64,000 nucleotides of DNA from assembly GCA_001939145.1 (NCBI GenBank), contig LSRX01000545.1:1-64000 (forward strand). The letters are read 5' to 3'. The notes under the pieces were generated by a model. That model was not told the origin of the DNA. It searched no databases and saw only the letters and a list, made by a program, of their open reading frames with translations. Both the position numbers and the translations under genes were made by a program. Below are positions 53,201 through 63,672 of the stretch, one piece after another; the first letter of the stretch is position 1; every line of letters starts with the position of its first letter. The DNA comes from Symbiodinium microadriaticum. Taxonomy: Eukaryota > Sar > Dinophyceae > Suessiales > Symbiodiniaceae.

Positions 53201-53554
53201 TTTGGGATAATAGGGGGACTGGAAGGCATGCGGTTCTACTGGAGACCCCTGATAAGACAAACAAATCCTGTGCCTGAATGTGCCTGAAGAGGAGTAGGGA
53301 GTTTAACGTCGCAGCCCTTAATCCAAAGGGTTCGTAAGACACGACTCTATACTTCCAAAAAGGCTTATTGACAAGCAACAACAGCATTTCAGGGTTCGGG
53401 TTTGAGAGAAAACGTGCCTGAAAATTGACTGTGGCTCCAGCCGGCTTGAGGTTTATAGGGCCCGTGTTGCAAGCAGCCAGCATTGGAGGTGCTTTGAATT
53501 CCAGTGTATGTAATCAAAACAAGTGTCAGTCACAGACCCGATTTGACAAGTAAC
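53201..53554. other. Unique DNA
   Basis: Heptamer-free low-copy sequence. No recognised gene. Confidence 0.4.
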
Positions 53555-53688
53555 CCAGATCTTCCAAAATTAAAACTTCCATTGAATAAAGGAATATACC
53601 ATAACATACCTTAAGTTACAGTCGGACCCCTACAATGATTTAAGGCATTTTAAGCTATAGGGCCTACAGGGGATGTTAGAAGATCTGG
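53555..53688. mobile_element. Foldback element, family P
   Basis: CCAGATCTTCCA and the mirrored TAGAAGATCTGG are the ends, with TAA on the outside. Inner arms are weak (TACCTTAAGTTAC, TTTAAGGCATTTTAAGC). Confidence 0.75.
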
Positions 53689-54269
53689 TAACGCAAACGG
53701 GTCACGGGTTGAGGGTTTTGGGGCTTAGGTGGTTTGAAGTTTATAGCAAGAGAAGCCTACACCGCGCAGGCTGAACGATCAATTTCAAACCTTCAAACCT
53801 AAACCCTAAAAAAACACTAAGCCTGCAAGGTACGTTGCATCATGAGCCCTAAATCCTAAAACCCTGAACCCTAAACGCCCTGAGAACAAGAACCCTATAG
53901 AGGGACTGCCCTGCCTGAGGCTGGAAAGCAGAACCCAAACTGGACCTAAACACTACCTCTACACCCGAAACCAAACTGCGATAACCCCGAACCCCTAAAC
54001 CCCTAAACCCTAAAGCTCCAAAGAGGCCCATCAAATCCTCAACCCCGATGCCCTGCCTGCGGCTGGAACACAGGGCCCAAGGGCAAGGCCCGATCCTTGC
54101 ACGTTCACAATCCCAACACGATCTAATCTTTAAAACCTTCAGTAACCTTTACATTAGACCTCTGAAACCTGAACCCTAAAACTCCCAAGCCCTAAAACCC
54201 AAACCTCAAAACCTAAAGCCGCAAACCTCACAACCCTCAAACCCTCAAGCCCTTAGTCTTAGATGCTGT
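53689..54269. other. Unique DNA with C-rich units
   Basis: Scattered CCCTAAA variants at about 53790-53880, 53990-54015 and 54165-54250. No gene is supported. Confidence 0.4.
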
Positions 54270-54369
54270 AGCCCAAAAAGTTGGAAACCGGATTAAGGAC
54301 AAATAGTGCTGGGATTCCATATACCTTACTCTTAAGGATCGAGGCTATTGGGTTTCCAACTTTTGGGCT
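54270..54369. mobile_element. Foldback element, family N
   Basis: AGCCCAAAAAGTTGGAAACC pairs with GGTTTCCAACTTTTGGGCT, one base of slip. It is the only copy in the window. Confidence 0.85.
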
Positions 54370-56182
54370 TCTACTGCAAACCTTTGAATCCTGAACCCAG
54401 AACCCATAAATCCCTAATGCCAACTCTTGATGAGCACGGGCCTCGGACCTGGCTGAAACCATGCTTTAAAGGCGCTGGCCTCTTCCACCAGAGCCCCCAC
54501 CCTAAACCCTAAACCCTAAAACCCTGAACACTTAAGCCCTTAAACCCTAAACCCGAAAAGAGAAAAGGACTCCCAGGATTCACCAAAGATCTTCCCCTTT
54601 GCTTGGAAGCTCAGAGCCCCGGAAGCGCTTCCGAAGCTGCCTCGGATGTGGCTTTGCAGCCTTTTTTGGGCGGGTTTAGGGTTTAGGGTTATAGTGTTTA
54701 GGTTTAGGGTTTAGTGTTTAGTCTAGGGGTTTAGGGGTTTAGGGTTTCGGGTTGAGGGTTTAATTCCTGTCTGGGATCATTTTTGGGTTAAGAAGGGGGA
54801 TTGTGAGGAATGTTCATGGACTCGTCAGGATTTTTGTAGAATTTCTTCTGGCTCCGGGGTCTTGAAAGGATCTATGTACGGTTTCATGAAGGTGTTATTA
54901 TGAGAGTTTCGAAAGATTGCAGATTAAGAGTGCGGTGCTTTGTGGGTTTCGGGTGTCGGGGTCAGGAGGATTTGTACTAGGAGGGCGTAGAGGTTGGAGT
55001 TTCGAGCTTATGACTTGAGCTGAAACACTCCAGGGTAAGAAGCAATATTTCTAGGTGTAGGGCTTATAGGCTTTAGGGTTTAGGGTACTCATTTTTAACT
55101 GCGCCTACCCTAAGCGTCCAGGAATCTCCTGAGGAGGGTCCGGAATCTCCTAGGGAGAGTCCTCGGGTCTCTTTGGGCTTTCAGAACCCCTGCATCTTGA
55201 GGGTCCCAAGAGTCTTAAGACCCTTAGGGTAATCCCTAAACCCTAACCCCCTAAAACCAATTACGAAACGAGCACATGCCAATCGCTGCACGGTTTGCGT
55301 TGAGCGGGGCCTCAAACTACAAAACCGCACGGCAACCTCCCACAGCCGACAGCCTGGCCTAGGTTTAGGGTTTATAAGGCTTAGGGTGTATAGGGTTAAG
55401 GGTTAAGGGTTTAGGGCCGGTTGTTGTTCACGATTTTGGTATAGGTAGTTCAGGGTTTATTGGGTTTTCAGGGTTTGGGGGTGTAGGTTACCATAGGACG
55501 GAGCTTCTATTCTAGTATCAACTTACTGTCCCTCTTATGGTATCTTCAACTGAGCTCGTGAACAAGAACTCAGGAAGGCGGAGGTTCAGAGGTTTCCTCA
55601 AGAAGCGGTTCTGGATTCAGGGATAAAACCGAAGTCGGAATAATTTTGTAATACCATTCCCTCAGGTTCTTCATACAATATACCCCCCAAACTCTCTTCA
55701 AATTACTCACAGCTCGTACGGAACCCTTATCGCAACCCTTCAGAAAGTGCTAAGGGCCCCCAATCTTCTTTGAAGTCTCTTGATTTATACAGGGAAGCCC
55801 AACAGCTGCCTCTTGAATCCCTCAGCTCGAAACAAAAAAACACATTGATCTCAAAGGATGGAAGGGAAACTCGAGGTTTAGGGTTTAGGGGGAAGCTCAG
55901 GGTTTAGGATGTAGTGTGCAAGGTTTAGGCTCCTTCAGACTAGAACGAAGGAAATACAGCAAAGAGTAAAGGCAACACTCATCAATACCACAGCTGAATT
56001 CTGTGCAAATACCCCAAAAACCACAAACCCAAAGCACATAACACCCGATTCTCTTGAAGCCCTGAGCCCTTAACCCTAAATTCCTAAACCCTACAACTGA
56101 ACCATCCCTTATCCCTGAACCCCAAACCCTACGTCTTACCTGTAGCCCTGAACAGTATACAAATAATAGGTTATGTAGGATA
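54370..56182. other. Unique DNA with short heptamer runs
   Basis: C-rich at about 54500-54560; G-rich at 54675-54770, 55070-55090, 55365-55410 and 55870-55930. A repeated phrase (GGAATCTCCT) at about 55122 and 55142. No gene is supported. Confidence 0.4.
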
Positions 56183-56275
56183 TACCCAGACCCCGAAGAA
56201 CCTACCATTTTAAGGACTTATGTAAGGAAATCATAGTAAGAAACCCTAAAGAGGTAGGTTCTTGGGGGTCCAGGT
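56183..56275. mobile_element. Foldback element, family R
   Basis: TACCCAGACCCCGAAGAACC pairs with GGTTCTTGGGGGTCCAGGTA, followed inward by TACC and GGTA. TA at both ends. Confidence 0.88.
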
Positions 56276-56304
56276 AGCTCTTAAATAAGTAGATTTTTGG
56301 ATCA

Positions 56305-56430
56305 CCCCTAAACCCTAAACCCTTGAACCCTAAACCCTAAACCCCTAAACCCTAAGCCCAAAACCCTAAGCCTAAACCCAAAACCCTAACCCCTAAACCC
56401 CTAAACCCCAAAACCCAAAACCCAAAACCC
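56305..56430. repeat. CCCTAAA/CCCAAAA array
   Basis: About 120 bp of C-rich units that drift from CCCTAAA to CCCAAAA. Confidence 0.85.
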
Positions 56431-56763
56431 TAGGCCAGGGAGCTCTTTGAGACCCAAGGGAAGCTTCACTTCTTTCCAGGCTTCGTCGGACATAGAGCTC
56501 AGTGTTTGAGCATCCTCGGTTTAGAGGTTTAGGGTTCAGGGGTTTAAGTCTTCAGGGGCTTAGGGTTTAGGGTTTTAGGGTTTTAGGGTTTCAGGGTCTA
56601 TAGGGACTTTGTGGGTTTGAGATGCTCATGCTTGCGCTGTTTTTGCTCTGGAATTTTGGTTTTGGCCCGTTTAGGCTCTGGCTTTGCCGTCCCGGACTTA
56701 GCGTCTTAGCCTTAGGACTTCAGGGGTGCGAATGTGGGGCCTTTGGCCTAGGAGTTTAGGGTC
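56431..56763. other. Unique DNA with G-rich heptamers
   Basis: TTTAGGG/TTTTAGGG units at about 56520-56600. No gene is seen. Confidence 0.4.
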
Positions 56764-56878
56764 TGCCTAGAGTCTCCGTTGTAGTTCCGTTTGTTGGTTA
56801 ACCAAATTCAGATTAAGGAATCCTAACCATATGTTTGGTTAACCAAAAAAGAAGGAACCACAATGGAGACTGTAGGTA
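56764..56878. mobile_element. Foldback element, family F
   Basis: TGCCTAGAGTCTCCGTTGTA pairs with CACAATGGAGACTGTAGGTA. Inner arms TTGGTTAACCAAA and TTTGGTTAACCAA are palindromes within the palindrome. Confidence 0.88.
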
Positions 56879-57666
56879 GGGTTCATTTTGCAAGACGAGA
56901 TCTGTGGTCTCGGGTTGATCCAGACATGCACTTTAGGGTTTTATTGGGCTGTCGAGGGCTAGGGTTTAGCGCGTTTGGCTCTGGAAGCAAGGCTTGGGGC
57001 TTGAACAGAGATCCCGCTTGGTGTCCGGGTTGCAGCTTTGTGGCATATGGCTGCAGAGTGGCACAGTCCGAACCATAGTACGTACGGACGTAGGTACTGA
57101 AAGCCCTATATCCAGTACGTAAGTAGGACCTGTACCTCCTGCACTTCGAGTCCTTAAAAAATCCCGAAACCTTTAAACCCAAAGAACTTAACCCTAAACC
57201 CTAAACCCCAAAACCCCAAAACCCCAAACCCCTAAACCCTAAACCCTCAACCCTTGACCCCAAATCGCCCAGAAGCCCTAGATACCCCGGAAGCGAAGAG
57301 CTTCAAGGACCGAGTGCTCGCTCCTTTGTGAGTATTTCGGGTGTCGGGGTCGACCTTCAAAGGAGCCCCTATAGATCCCTTTAAAGGAACCCTTATAGAT
57401 CCCGTTAAAGGAACCCCTATATTCTTGGAATGCATCGAACCACAGCAATCAGAGCCTCCCCAGACCTATTTGGGCTTACCTGCAACCGAAAAGGACCTAC
57501 CCTTGTTAAGGACTTGCCTATAGAAACCATACTAAGGGACCCTAAAAGACGTAGGTTTTTCCGGCTACCGGTAGGGTTTAGGGTTTAGGGTTTTAGAAGT
57601 TGGGGTGTCGGCTTGCGTGTGGAGTGTGGAGTGGTTTCGGGGTCGGGTTTGCAGGTCAGGGCTTTC
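56879..57666. other. Unique DNA, C-rich tract
   Basis: CCCTAAA/CCCCAAAA units at 57185-57255. A weak family R-like hairpin at about 57487-57556 (GGACCTACCC, GACGTAGG). A triplicated phrase (TATAGATCCCTTTAAAGGAA) at about 57369-57420. No gene is supported. Confidence 0.45.
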
Positions 57667-57766
57667 CTTGGAGGCTCATGGGACTTCGTAAGTACAGCTG
57701 TCAATGCCATGAACTAAGGTTATATGTAAATATGCGTATCGCCACTGAGCCCCATGAACCGTTAAG
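57667..57766. mobile_element. Foldback element, family I
   Basis: CTTGGAGGCTCATGGGACTT pairs imperfectly with GAGCCCCATGAACCGTTAAG. It is a diverged relative of the copy at 11941. Confidence 0.7.
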
Positions 57767-58315
57767 TAGGGATGTTCTGAAAGGGTCTTTGGGCCTCGGG
57801 AGTCCGTTTAGTGAAGCTTAAAGGCCCCGAAGCGCAGCGGGATGTTCAACATCAACTTCAGCCGACTCTCATGCAAAGTCATCACACTTGTTCGGACCCC
57901 CAACAAACTGCGTCACTTCTTCAGAGGATTCTGAGGTAGTGTCCTATCTTGGAAAACCCCCGTTGTAGACCACCAAAATCACTCACAACCCTTGAACCCA
58001 AAGGCCCCCTGAAGTTTCAAAGCACCGGAATTAGGTACTCGGAGTTTGTTACATCATAGTCTCTCAGGTTAGCATGAGTGGCTGGAAACTCTGATTGATA
58101 CTAATTAAGGCTCAAAATAGTCCCAAAGACCTGAACAGTATGGTCTTTGGGCCCAGAAGCCTTAGAATATGAGTCCCTAGAGCCTTATAAGGTTTCCCCG
58201 TAGGAAAAACTCCCAAAAAGGTCCCAACACGCACGCCGCCCAGAGTCACAAAGCCACTCGCTCTCGAGGTACTGCAAGACTTTGGCAGCCTCGTCGACCT
58301 AAGGAGTTCAGGGTT
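57767..58315. other. Unique DNA
   Basis: Heptamer-free. No recognised gene. Confidence 0.4.
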
Positions 58316-58676
58316 TAGCTGATTTAGGGTTTAGGGGTGAGGGGTTTAGGGCTTTAGGGCTTTAGGGTTTTAGGGCTTTAGGGGTCTAGGGTTTAGGGGT
58401 TGGGTGTTTAGGGCTTTAGGGCTTTAGGGGTATAGGGCTTTAGGGGTCTAGGGTTTTAGGGGTTTAGGGTTTAGGGGTTTAGGGTTTAGGGGTCTAGGGT
58501 TTAGGGGCCTAGGGTTTAGGGGTCTAGGGTTTAGGGGTTTAGGGTTTAGGGGTCTAGGGTTTAGGGGTTTAGGGCTTTAGGGGTCTAGGGTTTAGGGGTC
58601 TAGGGTTTAAGGGTCTAGGGTTTAGGGGTCTAGGGTTTAGGGGTTTAGGGTTTAGGGCTTAGGGTTTAGGGACCCG
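58316..58676. repeat. TTTAGGGG/TCTAGGG array with about 15-bp higher-order period
   Basis: GGGGTCTAGGGTTTA recurs many times, pairing an octamer and a heptamer. CTTTAGGG octamers dominate the first 100 bp. Confidence 0.92.
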
Positions 58677-59620
58677 AAGAACCTGCCTGTTTCCTGGGTT
58701 CGTGATAAGGGATTTTATTTAAGTTGCAATAGTGGGGATCTATAGTAAATATTATCCCAGTTCAGGACATATAAATAGAAGTGAAAGTAAGATACCACAA
58801 ACATCTAGTTGTCGTGGGGTTCAGAATGTTCAGATAGAGTTTAGACATCAGTTTTTCCAACAAACACAACTTTTTGGTACGAAGTACCGATTGGTCACAG
58901 TCCAACATAGAGCCTCGTTTTAAACCAGACTTTGACAAATCTGCTTTCTAGCAGCGTAGCATCTGCTGCCCCAGATTTAGGCTGGGTGGTTTGGGAAGCA
59001 GAGTAGAACTTGGGCTTTTAAACTCAAGATAGAGTTGAGCTTAGAAACCTTCAAGTCAGAAAACCCGCAGGATAAGAAATTGCTGCTCCCAACACCCATG
59101 CACTTGCACTGCAGCCGTCAACAAACGGAAGGCACAATCCAATCTTTGCCGAAAAGCATTCCCCACAACAACGAGTCCCCGACGGGTTTTCCCAAACTTG
59201 CGCCAACCGCTTCCACGACATCGCGCACAATGCCTTCCGAAACCCCGCAGGGCTTCAGGGGCCGAACGCACAAGCGAAGGTGGCCTTCGTCGTTAGCCCT
59301 TAGCATCAAAACAGCCCACAAAAGCCTTATTATAATCGGGTCGTTGGGCCCAAAAACCTTCAAATATGAGTCCTTCGAGGGTAAGGGTAGCAGGATTTGC
59401 AGGTATTACTAGTCCTAAACTTGTAATCATAGTGGCACATCTAGTTGGGATTTTAGCATCGGTTTACGGTGTTTACGACTTGGAGCCGGGCGGATCAAGA
59501 AAGAGCGCCTGTAGAAAGAAGGATTCTGGCTTTGAAGTTCTCCCTATCTTGTAAGAGAGCAGGGATAGCAGAGACAAGGAACCTAGGTGCAGCGTTTACT
59601 TGCGTTTACTTGCTGACATA
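58677..59620. other. Unique DNA
   Basis: The longest block free of heptamers and foldbacks near this end. Open frames at 58980-59410 on both strands lack an ATG start and recognisable motifs. I cannot support a gene. Confidence 0.35.
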
Positions 59621-59693
59621 TGAGTAGTTTTTTCTAAATCACGGTCCTTTTAGGGTCCTTTTTATAACGGGGACCCTAATTTGGAGAACTATC
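59621..59693. mobile_element. Foldback element, family A, short
   Basis: GAGTAGTTTTTTCTAAATCA pairs imperfectly with CTAATTTGGAGAACTATCC. It is 73 bp with a deleted interior. Confidence 0.75.
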
Positions 59694-61733
59694 CATATAG
59701 TTCTATAGAGTTCATCTCTCCGGGAGCCACAAATCCAGGCGCCCAGATAGAAGCTTGTGTTCTCCTTAAACCTTAAGGTTGCTGCAGCCCTCTTTAAGTG
59801 CATGCTAAGGTTGACGTTTTGATTTTAGTTTGTCGGCGTTAAGGTCTGGGCGTGGGAGTGCAGGGTTTCGAGTTTCGAGTAGACTGTATAAATTGTGAAG
59901 GCTGGGCCTTGGTTTGTGCGTAGATGTTGGGTTTGGTTGGGCAACATGGTGTCACTGTGGAAGTAACTAGAACCTAGTGCAAGGAATGTTAGCCATCGGA
60001 TCTACTACTTCCTTCAAGACTGGTCTACAATTTCCAAGGCCACTGCCCTAAAATACTGGGTCCAGGGACATGTGCAAAATCCATCTCCCCAGATCACAGG
60101 CCTATACCTCTATAAACCCTGAACCCAAAACAGCCAACAACCCGAAAATCAGGGTCCAAAGGGCTAAATGACGCAACGGTCAGCAATTGGGCCACGACTC
60201 GTGCACTTGGGGCTTAATACCTCTGGGAGTATACATTAGTATACGAACTAATATAATTGCTAACATACAATTATGAGGTACCTGGACCCTCAAAGACCTC
60301 GCAGAACCCCTACAGAAGCCTTGACAAAGCCCCTTAAAAAAAAAACGCCAGGCATTTTTCAAAAGGACCCTGTAACAACCCTCAACCTGTAACAACCCTA
60401 AACCCTAAACCTGTAACAACCCTTGCAAAGCCCATGACTACAAGGCACATGGCTCTCAGGGTGAGCCCCAAGCCCTCAACCCTCCCAAAGCCAAAACCCA
60501 AAGCAGGCCGGATGCGTGCCTTCAGCGGACCTCCTTCTGATGCAGGGCTCTGAGTTTAGGGTTTCAGGTGCAGGGTTGATATAAGGTTCAGAGCTCGTGG
60601 TGTACGTTTTTGTACGGTTTAGAGAATCTAGTCCTTAGACGGCTTAGGGCTCTTAGCTTAGGGTTTTGAGGCTTCCGGCTGCAGCCTGTGAGATGGCGCA
60701 GACGAGAATTCGAGGGTATTTTTTGAGGTGCCAGAACACGAGGGTAGGTCGTGCAGGCGGAAAGTCTTTACCAGGACACCTGTCTGAGCCTACCTCGCAT
60801 GGCAGGTACCATGTGGCTCTCGATTTCCGTTGCCCAAACTGGCAGGGAAACTTACTTTTGTTTGTGAGTCTGCTCAAGGGTTACATGCTATACACCCGTG
60901 TACTTGAGAAAGCTTCTGCTCATATGCTGCATAACATTGCGTTGATGGCTTACCCAAACACTCTAAACCCTGAGAGCGATCAAAGTCGATGCAGCAGTCG
61001 TTGACGATTCACAGAACATGTTGGTGAAGATGAAGGTTCTGCGCATGTGAAAGGAAGTCATGAGCAGCTCATGGCAGAGGAGCCCAAGCTGGTCAGCCTC
61101 ACTGGACGATGCGTCAATGCCACGGAAGCAACCGAAAAGCCAGGCCAAGCACTAAACCATGAACGTTGAAGGTAGCATGTCTGTTTGCAGTTGGAGCCCC
61201 ATTGTGCGGATAGGTTCTCAGAGCCTGCGTTTATGTGCTTTTTGGTAGAGCGTTGTGTCCTTGGCCGGAAGCTCGTGCCGTCGCGCATGGCAGAAGGAAG
61301 GCTCGGTATACCGAGTTTTGACTTGGCCGAATTAGGCGCGAGATGGGCCACGATTAGCATTGGTGCATTTAGGGCCTCCGGGCTCGTTAATAAAATCCGA
61401 TGAGCGGGTAGGTGAGCTTGCGATTACTTGACCCTAAACCCTAAACACTTAGAAGGAGAGACGAGTCTCAGGATTGCGCTATGACTCTGAGTCGACAAGG
61501 ATGTTCTACTATGCGTCTTGCAATAAGACATGATACCTCCCTTGAAGTCGTTAGGGTTTCCAGTGCAGATGTGACTTGATGCCGTTGCTTTACCGTCTAG
61601 AGTCTAGCTCCCGTAATTAGTCTTGCAAAGCTGTCACACTGAAGAATGACTCGGCCTTCCGGCGTGGCTCAGGCTTGCATGCTGCATCAATTGGGCCAGG
61701 CAAAAACAGAAGCAGTCTTCTCTAGGGCATTTT
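59694..61733. other. Unique DNA, two gene-like stretches
   Basis: Nearly no heptamers (short runs at about 60390-60420 and 61430-61450). At 60963-61148 the minus strand reads protein-like (SSEADQLGLLCHELLMTSFH) but has no clear start. At 60666-61004 the plus strand is open. Neither is recognised. Confidence 0.35.
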
Positions 61734-61830
61734 CAGGTGGGTAGTTACCGGTCTTGGAGCCTTACAGAAGGTCTATATACCTTATGGAAGCCTTATATAG
61801 AAGCCCTATGTACCCTAAACTCCCCACCTG
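61734..61830. mobile_element. Foldback element, family M, inverted
   Basis: CAGGTGGGTAGTTACCG and CTAAACTCCCCACCTG are the ends. The interior is the reverse complement of the 26026 copy, and the flanks (CTAGGGCATTTT, CTGTTTCCTT) match in inverted form. Confidence 0.88.
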
Positions 61831-62788
61831 CTGTTTCCTTACATCTTCGGGGTTTAGGCTTTCAGGCGTAAGTTGGGGTTTTACGGCTCCGGTTTTGGGT
61901 GGGCTAAACCCCTGAATCGAGTCCTCTGGCCTAAACCTGACGACCAAACCCCTAAACCGTAGCCTGCGAAACCCAGTACCATCCCAAATCCCCAAATCCA
62001 TACCACTACACCCAGGCCCTGACCTTAAAACCGAAACATAATCTAGTCAGTGTAGTCCAGCAACCCGACAACCCGCGTAGAGTTAAGGGACCAGGGCCCA
62101 GAGCTTGAAGATTAATGCTCTTAGGGTTTTTGGGTTTAGGGTGTTTTAGGGTTTCGGGTTTCATCCAACCTAAACAGCCTAAACAGGTGTACTTTCTGGA
62201 CTGCCACTCACCCTAAACCTCCTTTTCACGGGGTCCTTGCAGCCACGGGGTTCCATTTGGGCTTTTGGTCGCTTGCACGGTTTAGGGCTTCTTTGAGTAC
62301 AGGCAGGCTAGTCATCAGTTAGTAAATCGCTTTTACGAGGGAGCGCCTACACCCTAAATCCAAAACCCTAAACCCTGAACCCTAAACCCAAACACTGATT
62401 ATTGGGGCTACCCAACTTGTGTGCGCAAGCCTTATATAGAGAGAGTCTGTGGAGGCTTTCTTATACTCTGGAAACTCTGCGCAGACCCGGCAGAAGGATT
62501 TTTCGGGCTCCTCCCTAAGGATCCTAAGTAGCTGTATGGGGTGCTACTTACCCAAACGATACTCGTAGTTCTTGCTATAGAAATCCTACTTTCTACCATG
62601 TAGGTACTGAGGATTCTTTAGGATTCGGCTTTACTGAGAGGATTCTCTAAGATTCGGCTTTACAGAGTATTTGGGTCTACCTTACAGAGTAGGGGTTCAG
62701 GAGCCCGAACCATGAGCCCGAAGAGCCTGAATCCTCAACCTGTAACTCCTGAACCCTAAACCCTAAAGCCTAAACCCACGCCAAGCCC
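61831..62788. other. Unique DNA with heptamer runs
   Basis: G-rich at about 62120-62160, C-rich at about 62345-62390 and 62750-62775. A phrase (GAGGATTCTTTAGGATTCGG) is duplicated at about 62609 and 62638. No gene is supported. Confidence 0.4.
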
Positions 62789-62886
62789 TACCTATAGTCT
62801 CTATTGTAGTTCCTGTTTGGGTTTACCTTATAAGCTTTACACAAGTGGTTAAACCAAAAGAGGAACTACAATGGAGACTCTAGGTA
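62789..62886. mobile_element. Foldback element, family F (best copy)
   Basis: TACCTATAGTCTCTATTGTA pairs with TACAATGGAGACTCTAGGTA, followed by GTTCC and GGAAC. TA at both ends. Confidence 0.92.
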
Positions 62887-63382
62887 AACCATAAACCCTA
62901 AAGTCCTGAGAGAAAACCTGCAAAGCCTATGTAGAAACGCGAATATATGGCCCCTTTGGAAAGCCGCTAACGCCCTCCCCTTTGGCTATTGAGTTTCCCT
63001 GGACACTACGTTCCTGCAAGTCTACCGAAGTATGAAATGTGCTGTGAGATTCAGGAAGAACTTGTCACGAAAGGCTAGAGCCCTAAACCCTAAACAAAGT
63101 CTATCCCCGAAGCCCTGATCTGCGAGCAGCCATGACACAACAAGCGCCCTAAACCCGAAATCTTACTGAGGACAAGTCGGATGATTCTGCACTCGATCAT
63201 GCCAGCAGACTTCCTGAAGAGGGTTTAGGGTTTAGGTTTAGGGTTTAGGGACAGGGTTTAGGGTTCAGGGTTTAGGTTTAGGCTTCAGGGTTTGAGGGGA
63301 TAGTGGCACATGGTGGAAGCCGACATGGGGTCGGCACAGGGATAATGTTAAACATGTGTATTCTCAGGGTGATTGAGCCTTT
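62887..63382. other. Unique DNA and a G-rich tract
   Basis: TTTAGGG units at 63222-63300. The rest is low-copy without a gene. Confidence 0.4.
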
Positions 63383-63672
63383 TTATTTCTGAACATGGGG
63401 GTAATTTTCTCTTTCGTCGCCAGGTGGTGCCCAGATGCTTTCGCTGGCCACGACCGGTGAGCTGCACCAAACAAATTTGTGCGGTCGTCGAGAGCCGAAT
63501 TTAACTTCCACAATGGCGCTGCTCTGTGCTATCTTGGCCTGAAGCAGGCGAGCACGATGCTCCTTACACACGTCCGCGTATAGTTAGAACATGACCGCCG
63601 CCTGCTTTGCCGCGAGGATGGCCGCATGATCCAGGTCAAAGGCCATCCCTTTCCCATGGCATTGTGCCAGAA
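63383..63672 (-). pseudogene. Coding fragment with one in-frame stop, family not recognised
   Basis: On the minus strand one frame reads as ordinary protein from about 63672 to a TAA at 63383. First comes GMAFDLDHAAILAAKQAAVM, then an in-frame TAA at 63584-63586. The same frame continues with LYADVCKEHRARLLQAKIAQ and ends in SIWAPPGDERENYPHVQK. The continuity of composition across the stop suggests one ancestral frame interrupted by a nonsense change. The upstream side ends abruptly at TTTAGGG sequence (63662-63720 is a CCCTAAA tract on the plus strand), so the gene was truncated by telomere-like DNA. I do not recognise the family. Confidence 0.45.
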
